A DNA stretch of 64,000 nt, taken from contig NZ_NIQU01000008.1 in NCBI RefSeq assembly GCF_002741105.1, positions 177,080 to 241,079 of the forward strand, in the 5' to 3' direction. The translations under genes were made by a program, and so were the position numbers. The stretch comes from Pseudomonas sediminis (GTDB taxonomy: Bacteria > Pseudomonadota > Gammaproteobacteria > Pseudomonadales > Pseudomonadaceae). Positions 1 through 8,350 of this stretch are shown here, piece by piece. Below the pieces are notes generated by a model. It was not told the origin of the DNA. It saw only the letters and a program-made list of their open reading frames with translations, and searched no databases. The stretch's first letter is position 1. Each line of letters begins with the position of its first letter.

Positions 1-158
1 AGGATGTTGTGGCTGGAAAGCGGCCCTTTTTCTTCGCCGGTAACGGTCACGGTGCCCAATGCTAGTGTGCTGTCGGCCAGGGCTGGCATTGCCTGCAGAG
101 CAAGCGCCCATAAAACGAACTGAGCAGTGCCGGCCAGCGGCTTGAAAGTGAATCGCAT
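1..158 (-). CDS. TonB-dependent outer-membrane receptor, N-terminal fragment (runs off the left edge)
   Basis: Only the first 52 codons are inside the window. They read as a Sec signal peptide (basic start MRFTFK, hydrophobic stretch about residues 14-23, likely cleavage after ALA at residue 28), followed by LGTVTVTGEE, which resembles the segment before the plug of TonB-dependent receptors. Gated uptake of a metal chelate is the family role; the substrate cannot be read from this fragment. It lies 98 bp downstream of a PepSY membrane protein on the same strand, so it may belong to the same metal-uptake transcription unit, although a hairpin separates them. Family assignment is inferred from the short N-terminus and genomic context. 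Confidence 0.6.
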   Translation of the reverse strand, partial: MRFTFKPLAGTAQFVLWALALQAMPALADSTLALGTVTVTGEEKGPLSSHNI

Positions 159-222
159 GTAACTGATTTCCAACGTGTCGCTCGGCATGACGAAGATGCA
201 GCGCCGAGCCGAATGAGTTCTG

Positions 223-247
223 GCCTGGCGGAGTAAAACCGCCAGGC
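223..247. repeat. 9-bp-stem hairpin between PepSY gene and TonB receptor gene
   Basis: GCCTGGCGG at 223-231 pairs perfectly with CCGCCAGGC at 239-247 around a 7-nt loop. It lies just after the stop of the PepSY gene in the leftward direction. No T-run follows on the minus strand, so it is a possible attenuator, mRNA 3'-end stabiliser or weak terminator and not a standard intrinsic terminator. Confidence 0.5.
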
Positions 248-256
248 ATCCATAGG

Positions 257-1627
257 TCAGGCAGACGGGGTACTGGGCGCGAATTGCCGCCGCAACAGGC
301 CAACCAGCGCGTCCAGCCCCCAGACCAGCAGTAGCGAAGCGCCGACCAGCGGGAAGATCACGCCGAGCACGATCATCACGCCGATGGCGGTCTTCCAGCG
401 CGGCAGGTCGTGACGCAGCGGGGGTACTCCGAAGCGCCCGGCCGGGCGGCGTTTCCACCACAGCACCAGGCCACTGACGGAGCTGAAGATGATCAGCAGG
501 CACACCGCCGCCATCAGCAACTGGTTGGCCAGGCCGAACAACTTGCCTTCGTGCAGCATCACTCCGGTTTCCACGGTTTTCGCCACCGGGCCGTAGTCCT
601 TCCAGCGCACGTCGGCGAGCACCGCGCCGCTGTATTGGTCGAAGTGCAGCGTGGCGTCGTTACGCGGGTCGTCAGCGAACAACGCGACGGTGTAAACGCC
701 CTGCTCGCCTTTCGGCAGGCTGATGCTGTAGCCGGGCTGGACACCGCGCTCGGCGGCGCTGTCGACCACATGCTGCAGCAGGCTGGCGGAGGCAGCTGCG
801 GGCTCATGCCCGGCATGGCCTTGATGCGCGGCATGCGGGTCGGAAGCCGGCAACGGCGTGACTTCCACCGCCCAGGCCACGGTTTGCTGACTGCTGCTGT
901 TGAGGCTACCGGTCAGTTGCCCGGATTTGGGCACGTCATCCCACATCGCGGCGGGAAAGTGATTCCAGGCACCGGCGAACTGCGCACCCCAGTAGCCCGT
1001 CCAGGTCATGCCGGTAAGCAGCATGAACAGCAGCAATGCGCTGCCCCAGAAACCGGTCACCGCATGCAGGTCGCGCCACCACAGGCGCCCACGCGCGCTC
1101 AGGCGTGGCCACAGCACACCCGCCCCGCCGCTGCCGCGCGGCCACCACAGGTACAGGCCGGACACCACCAGCACGATGCCCCAGCCCGCGGCCAGTTCGA
1201 TCAGCCGGTCACCAACGGTGCCGATCAGCAGATCACCGTGCAGCTTGCGTACTACCGCCTGCAGATTCCACAAGGCGTCCTGGGTGCCGAGCAGGCTGCC
1301 GCTGTAAGGATCGACGAACAGGTTCAGCTCCTGGCCGTCCTGATTGATCACGAACTGCGCGCTGCGATCCTGCGCAGCGGGCGGCAGGTATTTACTGACC
1401 ACTGCCTGCGGATAGACCTCGCGGACAATGGCCAGTTGTTGATCGGCACTCAGGCGCTGCTCGGCGACCGGCACCTGCATCAGGTCGGCGTACATCCAGG
1501 TGTCGAGCTGCGGTTTGAACAGGTAGATAATCCCGGTGACCGACAGCAGGATCATGAACGGGATGACGAACAGCCCGGCATAGAAGTGCCAGCGCCAAGC
1601 CAGGTTGTAGAACGAAACTTTATTCAT
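257..1627 (-). CDS. PepSY-domain inner-membrane protein with a His-rich periplasmic segment
   Basis: A 456-residue PepSY_TM family protein. These membrane proteins accompany TonB receptors and are thought to help reduce or release metal from imported chelates. There are hydrophobic segments near residues 12-35, 140-165, 190-212, 360-385 and at the C-terminus, with a PepSY-like region between the first two (AIVREVYPQAVVSKYLPP). A histidine-rich stretch, HAAHQGHAGHE, near residue 270 looks metal-binding. The start was set at the ATG at 1627 because GGAG lies 6 nt upstream; the open frame extends 8 codons further but without a ribosome site. It follows another PepSY gene by 43 bp, so the two are probably co-transcribed. 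The substrate (iron or copper) is inferred from the neighbours only. Confidence 0.8.
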   Translation of the reverse strand: MNKVSFYNLAWRWHFYAGLFVIPFMILLSVTGIIYLFKPQLDTWMYADLMQVPVAEQRLSADQQLAIVREVYPQAVVSKYLPPAAQDRSAQFVINQDGQELNLFVDPYSGSLLGTQDALWNLQAVVRKLHGDLLIGTVGDRLIELAAGWGIVLVVSGLYLWWPRGSGGAGVLWPRLSARGRLWWRDLHAVTGFWGSALLLFMLLTGMTWTGYWGAQFAGAWNHFPAAMWDDVPKSGQLTGSLNSSSQQTVAWAVEVTPLPASDPHAAHQGHAGHEPAAASASLLQHVVDSAAERGVQPGYSISLPKGEQGVYTVALFADDPRNDATLHFDQYSGAVLADVRWKDYGPVAKTVETGVMLHEGKLFGLANQLLMAAVCLLIIFSSVSGLVLWWKRRPAGRFGVPPLRHDLPRWKTAIGVMIVLGVIFPLVGASLLLVWGLDALVGLLRRQFAPSTPSA

Positions 1628-1670
1628 ATTCGGCTCCAGGCACAGCCACACAGGCCGTAGTAGAGAGATT

Positions 1671-3119
1671 TCATCGGTGCTGTCCTCGACGTAGCAGGCT
1701 CAGGCCCACCAGCGCCAACAGCACATGCGCTAATGCGACGATGCCCAGCAGCAGGTGCTTGTAGCCATTGCCCAGGCCTGCGAGAAATTCCCACTTGTGC
1801 AGGTAGGCAAAGGTCCAGCCTTCCGTGCGGTCAGCATCCTGCACGCGGCTGGCCAGGGCACCGTCCAGCGGGTCGATAAACAGCGCGGTGTTGTGCGCAT
1901 CGGCATAGCTGGCCTTGAACACAGGCAAGCGCTTGAAGACGAAGCCGTATTCGTGGTCAAAGCTGTGCTGCAGCGTGAGCGTCTGCGCCTCACCCAACCC
2001 CAGAGACTTGGCGTAATGATCGAGACGCTGCTGGGCATAACGACGTGGCGTGTCATTGCCCAGTTCACGGCCCTGAACATCCAGGTAATGCAGACTTGGC
2101 ATGCTGGCGAACTGCTGCCCCTGGGCGCGCCAGATCGGCTTGCCGTCGAGTTCAAGCAGGCTGAGCATGTACAGCTCTTCACCGGCCAGCAGCCAGTCGG
2201 CCGCCGGTGCCGTATCCAACTCGGCCACGTTAAAGCTCGGCACAAAGGGCGCTGGCCAGGGCTGCGCGCCTTGCTTGTGCAACAGGTGCCAGGCACCGCT
2301 GCTGGCAAAGCTCAACGTCGCTAAAGCGAGCCCCAGCCCCCACCAGCCATGCAGCCGCCGGTTGAAGGTACGGGCACGCCGACGGGCGATAAACAGCGCC
2401 ACACCAAACAGCGTCGCCGAGACAATCGAGGCCAGCAGTACCAGCATCAGCACCGGGCGCAACGGGCCCGCCGCATCCAGCCAGCGAAAGCTGTGCATCG
2501 TCTGGAAGAACGCGCTGAACCAAGCCTTGCGCTGATCCACCAGGGTGCCGAGGCGGTCATGGAACAGGTCGACATACAGGCGTAACTGGTCATCACGCTG
2601 GGTGTCGACCCGCGCCACCGGCAGCAGGCGGTTGATAAAGGCGTATTCACTGGTAAAGCGCTCGATGCTGCCGGCATAGGCCAGCGGCTCGTCGCGGCCC
2701 AGGTAGTGCCGCGCCAGGCTTTCGGCATGAGCGCCGGCCAGCTCGACTTCCAGACCACTGCGTGCATGCCAGTAACGCGGCTGTAGCTCGCCAGCCAGAC
2801 GCACCTGGTAATACGGCTCACCGGCCAGCACCAACAGACGCAAGCCCTGCACCTGGGCAACTCCCGCCGCGCCGAGCACCTGCGCGGGACTGCTCAGGTT
2901 ATCCAGCGGCAACACCTGCTGCGGTGTGGCCATGGTTTGCGGACGCGGCTGCAGGTAGCCCATCAGCGGGTGCAGCATGCCGCTGCCCGCCCAGCTGAAG
3001 ATGCCCAGGCAGGCCAGCAGCGCCAGGCGCTTGTGCCACGGCATCAACCGCAGCAGGCGCTGGCGCCAGGTCAGGCGCGGCAGCTGTTGTGCTTGCAGGG
3101 CCGCCGTCAAAGCCTCCAC
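1671..3119 (-). CDS. PepSY-domain inner-membrane protein
   Basis: A 482-residue PepSY-associated membrane protein. It has an N-terminal membrane segment after about residue 30 (LALLACLGIFSWAGSGML), further segments around residues 220-245 and 260-285, and a C-terminal one (HLLLGIVALAHVLLALVGLS). The periplasmic portions contain PepSY-like motifs such as YYQVRLAGELQPRYW. It overlaps the 3' end of the preceding TonB receptor gene by 13 bp, implying translational coupling and a shared job in handling the imported metal. The proposed start is a GTG; an ATG at residue 27 is possible but would lose the cytoplasmic N-terminus. Function is inferred from family and context. Confidence 0.75.
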   Translation of the reverse strand: MEALTAALQAQQLPRLTWRQRLLRLMPWHKRLALLACLGIFSWAGSGMLHPLMGYLQPRPQTMATPQQVLPLDNLSSPAQVLGAAGVAQVQGLRLLVLAGEPYYQVRLAGELQPRYWHARSGLEVELAGAHAESLARHYLGRDEPLAYAGSIERFTSEYAFINRLLPVARVDTQRDDQLRLYVDLFHDRLGTLVDQRKAWFSAFFQTMHSFRWLDAAGPLRPVLMLVLLASIVSATLFGVALFIARRRARTFNRRLHGWWGLGLALATLSFASSGAWHLLHKQGAQPWPAPFVPSFNVAELDTAPAADWLLAGEELYMLSLLELDGKPIWRAQGQQFASMPSLHYLDVQGRELGNDTPRRYAQQRLDHYAKSLGLGEAQTLTLQHSFDHEYGFVFKRLPVFKASYADAHNTALFIDPLDGALASRVQDADRTEGWTFAYLHKWEFLAGLGNGYKHLLLGIVALAHVLLALVGLSLLRRGQHR

Positions 3120-5152
3120 TCCAGGCCGACATACAGGCTCCGGCCATCGCCCGGCATGAACAGCGCAGCATCCTGGCCATTGGCATTGGCGACGACGCCG
3201 GTGGTGGCGATGTAGGTCTTGTCGGAAAGGTTGCGCCCCTCGACAAAGAAGCCCAGCCCCTCACGCGGGCGGTAACCGCCCTTCATGCCCCAAATGGCAT
3301 AGGACTCGGCATACAACGACTCGGCATGGTCGGCTGCGTAGTGCACCGGCACCCATTCCAGGGTCGGGCCGACATACCAGCCGCCCTGCTGCCAGAGCAC
3401 CTCCCCCTTGAGGAACTGACTCGGTACGCCGGCAATACGGTTGTTCCCGTAGGCGGGATCGTTGTCGAAGCGGAAATCGTTGAGTAGGTACTGCCCACGC
3501 AGGACCAGATTGCCCACCTGCCAGGCGCCGCCAAGTTCGATGCCCTGATGCACGGTGCGATCGGCGTTGGTGGTGACCACCTGAGTCGGGTTGAGCGGAT
3601 TGACATACCCCAGCAGCTCATCGCGGATCTCGCTGCGGTAGACCGCCAGGTCCAGATCCAGATTACCGCGCGTGATGCGCATACCGGCTTCAAGCGTGGT
3701 GGCTTTCTGAGCCACGTTCTCGGTGACGATAGCGCCGCCTGTCAGCTCGCTGAAGGTTGGCGGCTCGTAGCTCTGGCTGAGATTGGTGAAGAACTGCACA
3801 CCTTCGCCTAGGTCATGGCGCAGGCCTATCCGGCCGATCCGCGCGCTGTAGCTTTTGGTGAAGGAGTCATCGCGAAAGCCGGTGGGGATGCCGACGAAGT
3901 TGAAGCTGCTTTTTAGCTTGTCATCGACATCGCGCTCGCTGTGCAGCCAGGTCAGGCCACCAATCAATGCCCAGTCCTCGGCCAGCGGGACTTCCAGCTC
4001 GGTGAAAGCGTTGAGACTGCGCGCGGTCTGAACCTGGCGGTCTACCAGATTGCCGCGCTTGCCCGAGACGTTGATGTAGTTCTTCGCCTGGTTGCGTCCC
4101 TGCAGTGCCTCGACACCACCGTTCCAGCGCCAGCCATCCGCGTTCTGCCATTTGTGGGTCAGGCGCACGCCGACATCTTCACTATCGACTTCCAGCACCT
4201 GAAAGATCGGGTGCCACAGTGATTTCTCGCTGTAGAAGCTCGACAGTTCCAGGCTATGGCCACCGTCCAGTTGCAGGGTGGTGATATTGCCGATGCGGTT
4301 GAAGGTGAAGTCGCGCTTGTTATCGCCGGTCACTGTGCTCAGCGCAGCCTGCTCAGGGTTACGCCGTAGCTGCGCTTTGGTCAGGCTGCCGGGGATTTCC
4401 GAATCGGTTTCCACGTGGCTGATATAGAAGCGGGTCGCCAAGCGTTCGTTTATGCGTCCGCCGATATTGGCGAAATAGCGCTGGTTTTCCTGGCGCGAGT
4501 GGTCGCGGAAACCGTCCTGGGAATAATCGGAAAAACTCAGGTAGGCATCCCAATCACCAAAGTCTTCAGCCACCGCGCCGAAGATGCGCTGGTAGTCGAA
4601 GCTACCGGCCTCGGTGCGCAGCTGCACCTTGGGCGCGGTCTTGCCGGTGGGCGTGACGAAGTTGATCGCCCCGCCCAGGTTGGCAGCGCCATAGCGCCAG
4701 GCGTTGGCGCCGCGCATGACCTCAATATGGTCCAGAGCAATCGGTTCGATGGATTGAAAGTCACCACTGCCATCCGCCAGGTTCAGTGGCGCGCCGTCCT
4801 GCATCAGCAGGATGCCGCGCTGGTGGAAGGTGCGCTGCAGGCCCGAACCGCGGATCGACAGACGTGATTCCTCGGCGCCGGAGCGCGACTGGATATACAC
4901 CCCGGTGGCCTGACTCAGGGCATCCTGTGGAGAGCTGGCGCGCCCGGTCTTGTAGGTTTCGGCATCGACGATGCTGGCCCCGCCCGGAATGCGCGCGAAC
5001 TCTGCACGCTTCTCGGCGATGCTCGGCGCAGTGGCGTCGCCCTGCTGGCGGCCAACAATGGTGCTGTCTTCCAGTTCGATTTGTGCAGCAAAGGCGGAGC
5101 TTGCCCCACTGACAGCGACGGCCAGCAGGCTGAATACAAATAGTGAACGCAT
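3107..5152 (-). CDS. TonB-dependent outer-membrane receptor
   Basis: A 681-residue TonB receptor without a STN signalling domain. It has a signal peptide (MRSLFVFSLLAVAV...AFA), then a plug domain with the usual landmarks: DALSQATGVYIQSRS, LSIRGSGLQRTFHQRG, a DHIEVMRGANAWRYG block and GGAINFVTPTGK. A long beta-barrel follows, ending in the aromatic-terminated strand LYVGLEWRL. The ATG at 5152 was chosen over an upstream in-frame TTG because GGGGAAG precedes it and it opens directly into the signal peptide. It sits between a DUF2946 gene and two PepSY genes on the same strand. Iron-chelate or copper uptake is plausible; the DUF2946 neighbour slightly favours copper, but this is inference. Confidence 0.9.
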   Translation of the reverse strand: MRSLFVFSLLAVAVSGASSAFAAQIELEDSTIVGRQQGDATAPSIAEKRAEFARIPGGASIVDAETYKTGRASSPQDALSQATGVYIQSRSGAEESRLSIRGSGLQRTFHQRGILLMQDGAPLNLADGSGDFQSIEPIALDHIEVMRGANAWRYGAANLGGAINFVTPTGKTAPKVQLRTEAGSFDYQRIFGAVAEDFGDWDAYLSFSDYSQDGFRDHSRQENQRYFANIGGRINERLATRFYISHVETDSEIPGSLTKAQLRRNPEQAALSTVTGDNKRDFTFNRIGNITTLQLDGGHSLELSSFYSEKSLWHPIFQVLEVDSEDVGVRLTHKWQNADGWRWNGGVEALQGRNQAKNYINVSGKRGNLVDRQVQTARSLNAFTELEVPLAEDWALIGGLTWLHSERDVDDKLKSSFNFVGIPTGFRDDSFTKSYSARIGRIGLRHDLGEGVQFFTNLSQSYEPPTFSELTGGAIVTENVAQKATTLEAGMRITRGNLDLDLAVYRSEIRDELLGYVNPLNPTQVVTTNADRTVHQGIELGGAWQVGNLVLRGQYLLNDFRFDNDPAYGNNRIAGVPSQFLKGEVLWQQGGWYVGPTLEWVPVHYAADHAESLYAESYAIWGMKGGYRPREGLGFFVEGRNLSDKTYIATTGVVANANGQDAALFMPGDGRSLYVGLEWRL

Positions 5153-5271
5153 GGACTTCCCCAAATCCGGCTGTCGGGTGCGTGCTATAGATCAGCCATG
5201 GACGCACCGACGAGCGCAGTTTTTATCTGACGAACAATTACGTGCGCGGCCTCAGTGCCGCGTGAGTGAGG

Positions 5272-5658
5272 TCAGACAGATACAGGGGAAGCGCGGGGGT
5301 TGGCCGAGGGCCATAAATAACGGACAGTTCGCGGGACGAACTGCAAGACAGGGGTGGGGGCACGACTGGGAGCCAGCAAACCCAGCAGCCCGAAGAACGC
5401 CGCCAGGATGATGGCGCTGAACAGGCTGGCCAAGGCGCAGTTGGCGCCAGTGGCCGGGTTCGGTGCGACGATGCCGGAGCCGTTGAGGTCGGCGCCCGCG
5501 CCGAAGTTACCGTCGAACGAGCAGTACTGGCCGTCCAGACCGCTGAGTTGCATGCCGGCCATCTGGCCGTGACTGATCGCGCAGACGAACGCACTGAACA
5601 GGATGCTGAAGTACAGCACCCAGGCGGTCAGTGAGCGGTCTTTGCGGGCCAGTTTCAT
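5272..5658 (-). CDS. DUF2946-type small membrane protein
   Basis: A 128-residue protein with one hydrophobic segment near the N-terminus (WVLYFSILFSAFVCAI) and another near residues 78-95. Between them is a short segment with Met, Cys and His (ISHGQMAGMQ, QYCSFDGN). Length and layout fit the DUF2946 family, often found next to TonB receptors and PepSY proteins; its molecular role is unknown to me. It is 120 bp upstream of the TonB receptor gene on the same strand. A small hairpin (CGCGGCACTGAGGCCGCG, minus strand) lies between the two and could weaken read-through. Confidence 0.65.
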   Translation of the reverse strand: MKLARKDRSLTAWVLYFSILFSAFVCAISHGQMAGMQLSGLDGQYCSFDGNFGAGADLNGSGIVAPNPATGANCALASLFSAIILAAFFGLLGLLAPSRAPTPVLQFVPRTVRYLWPSANPRASPVSV

Positions 5659-5764
5659 GGGGCGCGACTCTAAACAGAGGATGGCAGCGCGACACTGCGG
5701 TGCGTTGCCGCAGTAGTTTGATGCAGGAGTCTAGCAGAGGCTCCTGTCTTTATCGCGGTAAGTG

Positions 5765-6679
5765 CTAACGCCACGGCGCAGCGTCCAACAAACGCTGGCA
5801 GCGCAGTTGCACGAATTCGCGCAGCAGGTGCACCGCCTTGCTCAGCTGGGCACGGTGCGCACAAACCAGATACAAAGGCGTCGGCTCGCCCAACCAGTTC
5901 GGCAGCAACACCTGCAGGCGCCCTTCGTGCACATCTTCGGCGACATCCAGCCAGGACTTGTACACCACGCCCTGCCCGGCCACGGCCCAGCGCCGAGTGA
6001 CATCGGCATCGTCGCAAATCCGGTCACCCGCAACGTTCACCATTACCTCACGCTTGCCATCCTGAAAGCGCCAACGATCATGCGCACGGCCATGCAGCAT
6101 ATAAAGCAGACAATTGTGTTGCTGTAGGTCCTCCACGCTCTGCGGTGAGCCGTGCCGGGCGAGATAGGACGGCGAGACACAGAGCACCCGGCGATTGTCC
6201 GGTGCCACCGGCAGCGCCACCAGGCTGGAGTCCTCCGGGGCGCCGTAGCGCAGGGCGATGTCTACAGGTTCACGAAACAGATCGGTCACCCGGTCTGCCA
6301 GCAGCAGACGCAGCTGCAACTGCGGGTGCTCGCTCTGGAACTCGTCGAGCCAGGGCAACAATGTATTGCGCCCCAGATCCGACGGCGCCGACAACTGCAG
6401 TACACCGCAAATCCCCTCCTGGCTGCCGACCAGTTGCTGGCGCCCTTCCTCCAGGCTCTGCAGCGCCAGCCGGGCATGCACCAGATACAACTCGCCCTCG
6501 GGCGTCAGACGCAGGCTGCGCGTCGAGCGCGCGAGCAGGCGCACTTGCAGTTGCTGCTCCAGACGCTTGAGGGCGGCGCTGGCCACGGCTGGCGACACAT
6601 CCAGCATTCGCGCGGCGGCAGAAAGACTGCCAGTCTCGGCAGTACGCACGAAAAGTTGCAGGTCGTCGAAACGCAGCAT
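5765..6679 (-). CDS. LysR-family transcriptional regulator
   Basis: A 304-residue LysR regulator. The N-terminal winged helix-turn-helix is clear (LQLFVRTAETGSLSAAARML, then SPAVASAALKRLEQQL, about residues 6-45), followed by a periplasmic-binding-like effector domain. It is divergent from an MDR oxidoreductase gene with a 117-bp gap containing a TTTCA-N9-TGAAA inverted repeat, the form expected for a LysR binding site. By the usual logic of this family it probably controls that neighbour and itself. The effector is unknown. Confidence 0.9.
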   Translation of the reverse strand: MLRFDDLQLFVRTAETGSLSAAARMLDVSPAVASAALKRLEQQLQVRLLARSTRSLRLTPEGELYLVHARLALQSLEEGRQQLVGSQEGICGVLQLSAPSDLGRNTLLPWLDEFQSEHPQLQLRLLLADRVTDLFREPVDIALRYGAPEDSSLVALPVAPDNRRVLCVSPSYLARHGSPQSVEDLQQHNCLLYMLHGRAHDRWRFQDGKREVMVNVAGDRICDDADVTRRWAVAGQGVVYKSWLDVAEDVHEGRLQVLLPNWLGEPTPLYLVCAHRAQLSKAVHLLREFVQLRCQRLLDAAPWR

Positions 6680-6688
6680 GGTTGTTCA

Positions 6689-6709
6689 CTTTCAAAATAA
6701 TGATGAAAG
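6689..6709. promoter_or_regulatory. Candidate LysR operator in divergent promoter
   Basis: CTTTCA at 6689-6694 and TGAAAG at 6704-6709 form an inverted repeat with a 9-bp AT-rich spacer in the gap between the LysR gene and the MDR oxidoreductase gene. Spacing and location fit a T-N11-A type LysR site. Binding is inferred. Confidence 0.45.
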
Positions 6710-6796
6710 AGACTCTATCCCTAGCCGCTTTTTTCAACCAGAAGAACCGATGAACATGAGCACCATCATCTGCACCAAACGAATCGGAGCTACACC

Positions 6797-7813
6797 ATGA
6801 AAGCCGTCGCCTATTACCAATCCCTCCCCGTCGACCATCCCGAAGCCCTGCAGGACGTAAAGCTGGATGCACCGACTCCCGGACCGCACGATCTGCTGGT
6901 CGAGGTTCGAGCCATCTCGGTCAACCCGGTCGACACCAAGATCCGCCTTGGCGTTGCGCCGGACAATGGTGCCGCCAAGGTGCTCGGTTGGGATGCAACC
7001 GGCGTCGTCAAAGCCGTGGGCAGCGAAGTCAGCCTGTTCCAGCCCGGCGACCGCGTGTTCTATGCCGGCGCCATTGACCGCGCTGGCGCCAACAGCGAAC
7101 TGCACCTGGTCGACGAACGCATCGTTGGCCATATGCCAAACAGCCTGTCTTTCGCTGAAGCTGCAGCCCTGCCGCTGACCGCCATCACTGCCTGGGAACT
7201 GCTATTCGAGCGCCTGCAAGTCGCCGAGGGCTCGGTAGACCAGGGCCAGAGCCTGCTGATCGTCGGCGCTGCTGGGGGCGTCGGTTCTATCCTCACCCAG
7301 TTGGCGCGCCGCCTGACTGGCCTGACCGTGATCGGCACGGCCTCGCGCCCGGAAACCCAAGCCTGGGTCCGTGATCTGGGCGCACATCATGTAATCGATC
7401 ACAGCAAGCCGCTGAGCGAGGAGCTGGCTCGCATTGGCATCGGCCAGGTCACCCATGTCGCCAGCCTGACCCAGACCGACCAGCACTACGCGCAACTGGT
7501 CGAATCCCTTGAGCCGCAGGGACGCCTGGCGCTGATCGACGACCCGCTGCAACCGCTGGATGTGATGCAGCTCAAGCGCAAGAGCCTGTCGCTGCACTGG
7601 GAGCTGATGTTCACCCGTTCGCTGTACCAGACCGAAGACATGATCGAACAGCATCGCTTGCTGGAGCGGGTATCCGATCTGGTCGACAGCGGTGTACTGA
7701 AGACCACCCTCGGTGAGCATTTCGGCACCATCAATGCCGCCAACCTACGTCGCGCTCATGCGCTGCTGGAAAGTGGCAAGGCCAAGGGCAAGATCGTACT
7801 CGAAGGGTTCTGA
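6797..7813 (+). CDS. Zinc-independent MDR family alcohol dehydrogenase / quinone oxidoreductase
   Basis: A 338-residue medium-chain dehydrogenase/reductase. It has a GroES-like N-terminal half (ISVNPVDTKIRLG, GWDATGVVKAVG) and a nucleotide-binding Rossmann fold with GAAGGVGSILTQLARRL near residues 156-172. The four-cysteine structural zinc loop of true alcohol dehydrogenases is absent, which points to the quinone-oxidoreductase-like branch using NADPH. GGAG lies 8 nt before the ATG. It is divergent from the LysR regulator, which probably controls it. The physiological substrate is unknown. Confidence 0.85.
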   Translation: MKAVAYYQSLPVDHPEALQDVKLDAPTPGPHDLLVEVRAISVNPVDTKIRLGVAPDNGAAKVLGWDATGVVKAVGSEVSLFQPGDRVFYAGAIDRAGANSELHLVDERIVGHMPNSLSFAEAAALPLTAITAWELLFERLQVAEGSVDQGQSLLIVGAAGGVGSILTQLARRLTGLTVIGTASRPETQAWVRDLGAHHVIDHSKPLSEELARIGIGQVTHVASLTQTDQHYAQLVESLEPQGRLALIDDPLQPLDVMQLKRKSLSLHWELMFTRSLYQTEDMIEQHRLLERVSDLVDSGVLKTTLGEHFGTINAANLRRAHALLESGKAKGKIVLEGF

Positions 7814-7821
7814 GACGCGAT

Positions 7822-7921
7822 GGTGTGGGCTGAAGCGGATCGCCGCCCGGCCCACCCGACAAACCACGGCACAACCGTAAGGTAGGCGCAGGGTGGGCGT
7901 AGGGTGGGCTTCAGCCCACCA
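7822..7921. repeat. Dispersed palindromic repeat modules (GTAGGGTGGGC family)
   Basis: Modules reading GTGGGCTGAAGCGGATCGCC and GTAGGGTGGGCTTCAGCCCA recur, rearranged, at 25773-25847. Each can fold as a hairpin. No protein-coding potential is seen in the 268 bp between the MDR gene and the small ORF at 8082; a second function is not evident. Confidence 0.6.
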
Positions 7922-8081
7922 GCTCTTGCATCCCGCGTCCGCCATCACGCTGCTTATCACAAAGCGTTCTTAGCGCTGGTCGGCCCTTTGACCCACGTCA
8001 GAACAAGGTCATGTGAGCGGACTATCCTGACTATCCCCAAGTAGCGCCGACGACTCGTCACAGCTCAAGGAGGTGGTCAGC

Positions 8082-8264
8082 ATGAAGATTGTCGTCCAAC
8101 CGCAGAATCAGGGTGGCGAATGCCTGTGGCAGGTGCGCCTGGATCAGCATTGCGTGAGTTTTCGCAGCGAAGAAGAGGCGCACCAGTTCGTTGCCAGGCT
8201 GGAAGCGCGGCTGCGCGCGCCGCATAACCTGCCCGACTGGCCCGTGCAGCGTCAGGCGAGCTGA
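8082..8264 (+). CDS. Small hypothetical protein, 60 aa
   Basis: A short, hydrophilic reading frame beginning MKIVVQPQNQGG, with no signal peptide or membrane segment. A strong AAGGAGG lies 8 nt before the ATG at 8082, much better than for the ORF's earlier in-frame start. The C-terminal half (SEEEAHQFVARLEARL) looks helical and amphipathic. The clear ribosome site and ordinary codon use support it as real. I do not recognise the family. It is followed closely by a palindromic repeat and then by ttgR on the other strand. Confidence 0.55.
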   Translation: MKIVVQPQNQGGECLWQVRLDQHCVSFRSEEEAHQFVARLEARLRAPHNLPDWPVQRQAS

Positions 8265-8287
8265 GCCTCAGCCCTGATTGCAATGAC

Positions 8288-8350
8288 GTAGGGTGTGCTG
8301 TGCGCACCGAAAAAAACGGGCTAGCCCTCGGTGCGCACGGCACACCCTAC
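8288..8350. repeat. Palindromic repeat (GTAGGGTG family) containing the ttgR stop codon
   Basis: A near-perfect inverted repeat with 23-bp arms (8288-8310 and 8328-8350; one mismatch) and a 17-bp loop with an A-run. The ttgR stop codon TAG (8347-8349, minus) is part of the right arm. The same arms recur at 27445-27506 at the end of rhlE. It could act as a bidirectional transcription stop between the convergent small ORF and ttgR. Confidence 0.75.

Noticed and set aside
223..247. Hairpin after the PepSY gene as an intrinsic terminator
   Set aside because: It has a strong stem but no T-run on the minus strand, so I list it only as a hairpin.
410..1660. 416-aa plus-strand open frame
   Set aside because: It is antisense to the PepSY membrane-protein gene. 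Its composition is low in hydrophobic order and it has no ribosome site or recognisable domain; such frames are common in high-GC DNA.
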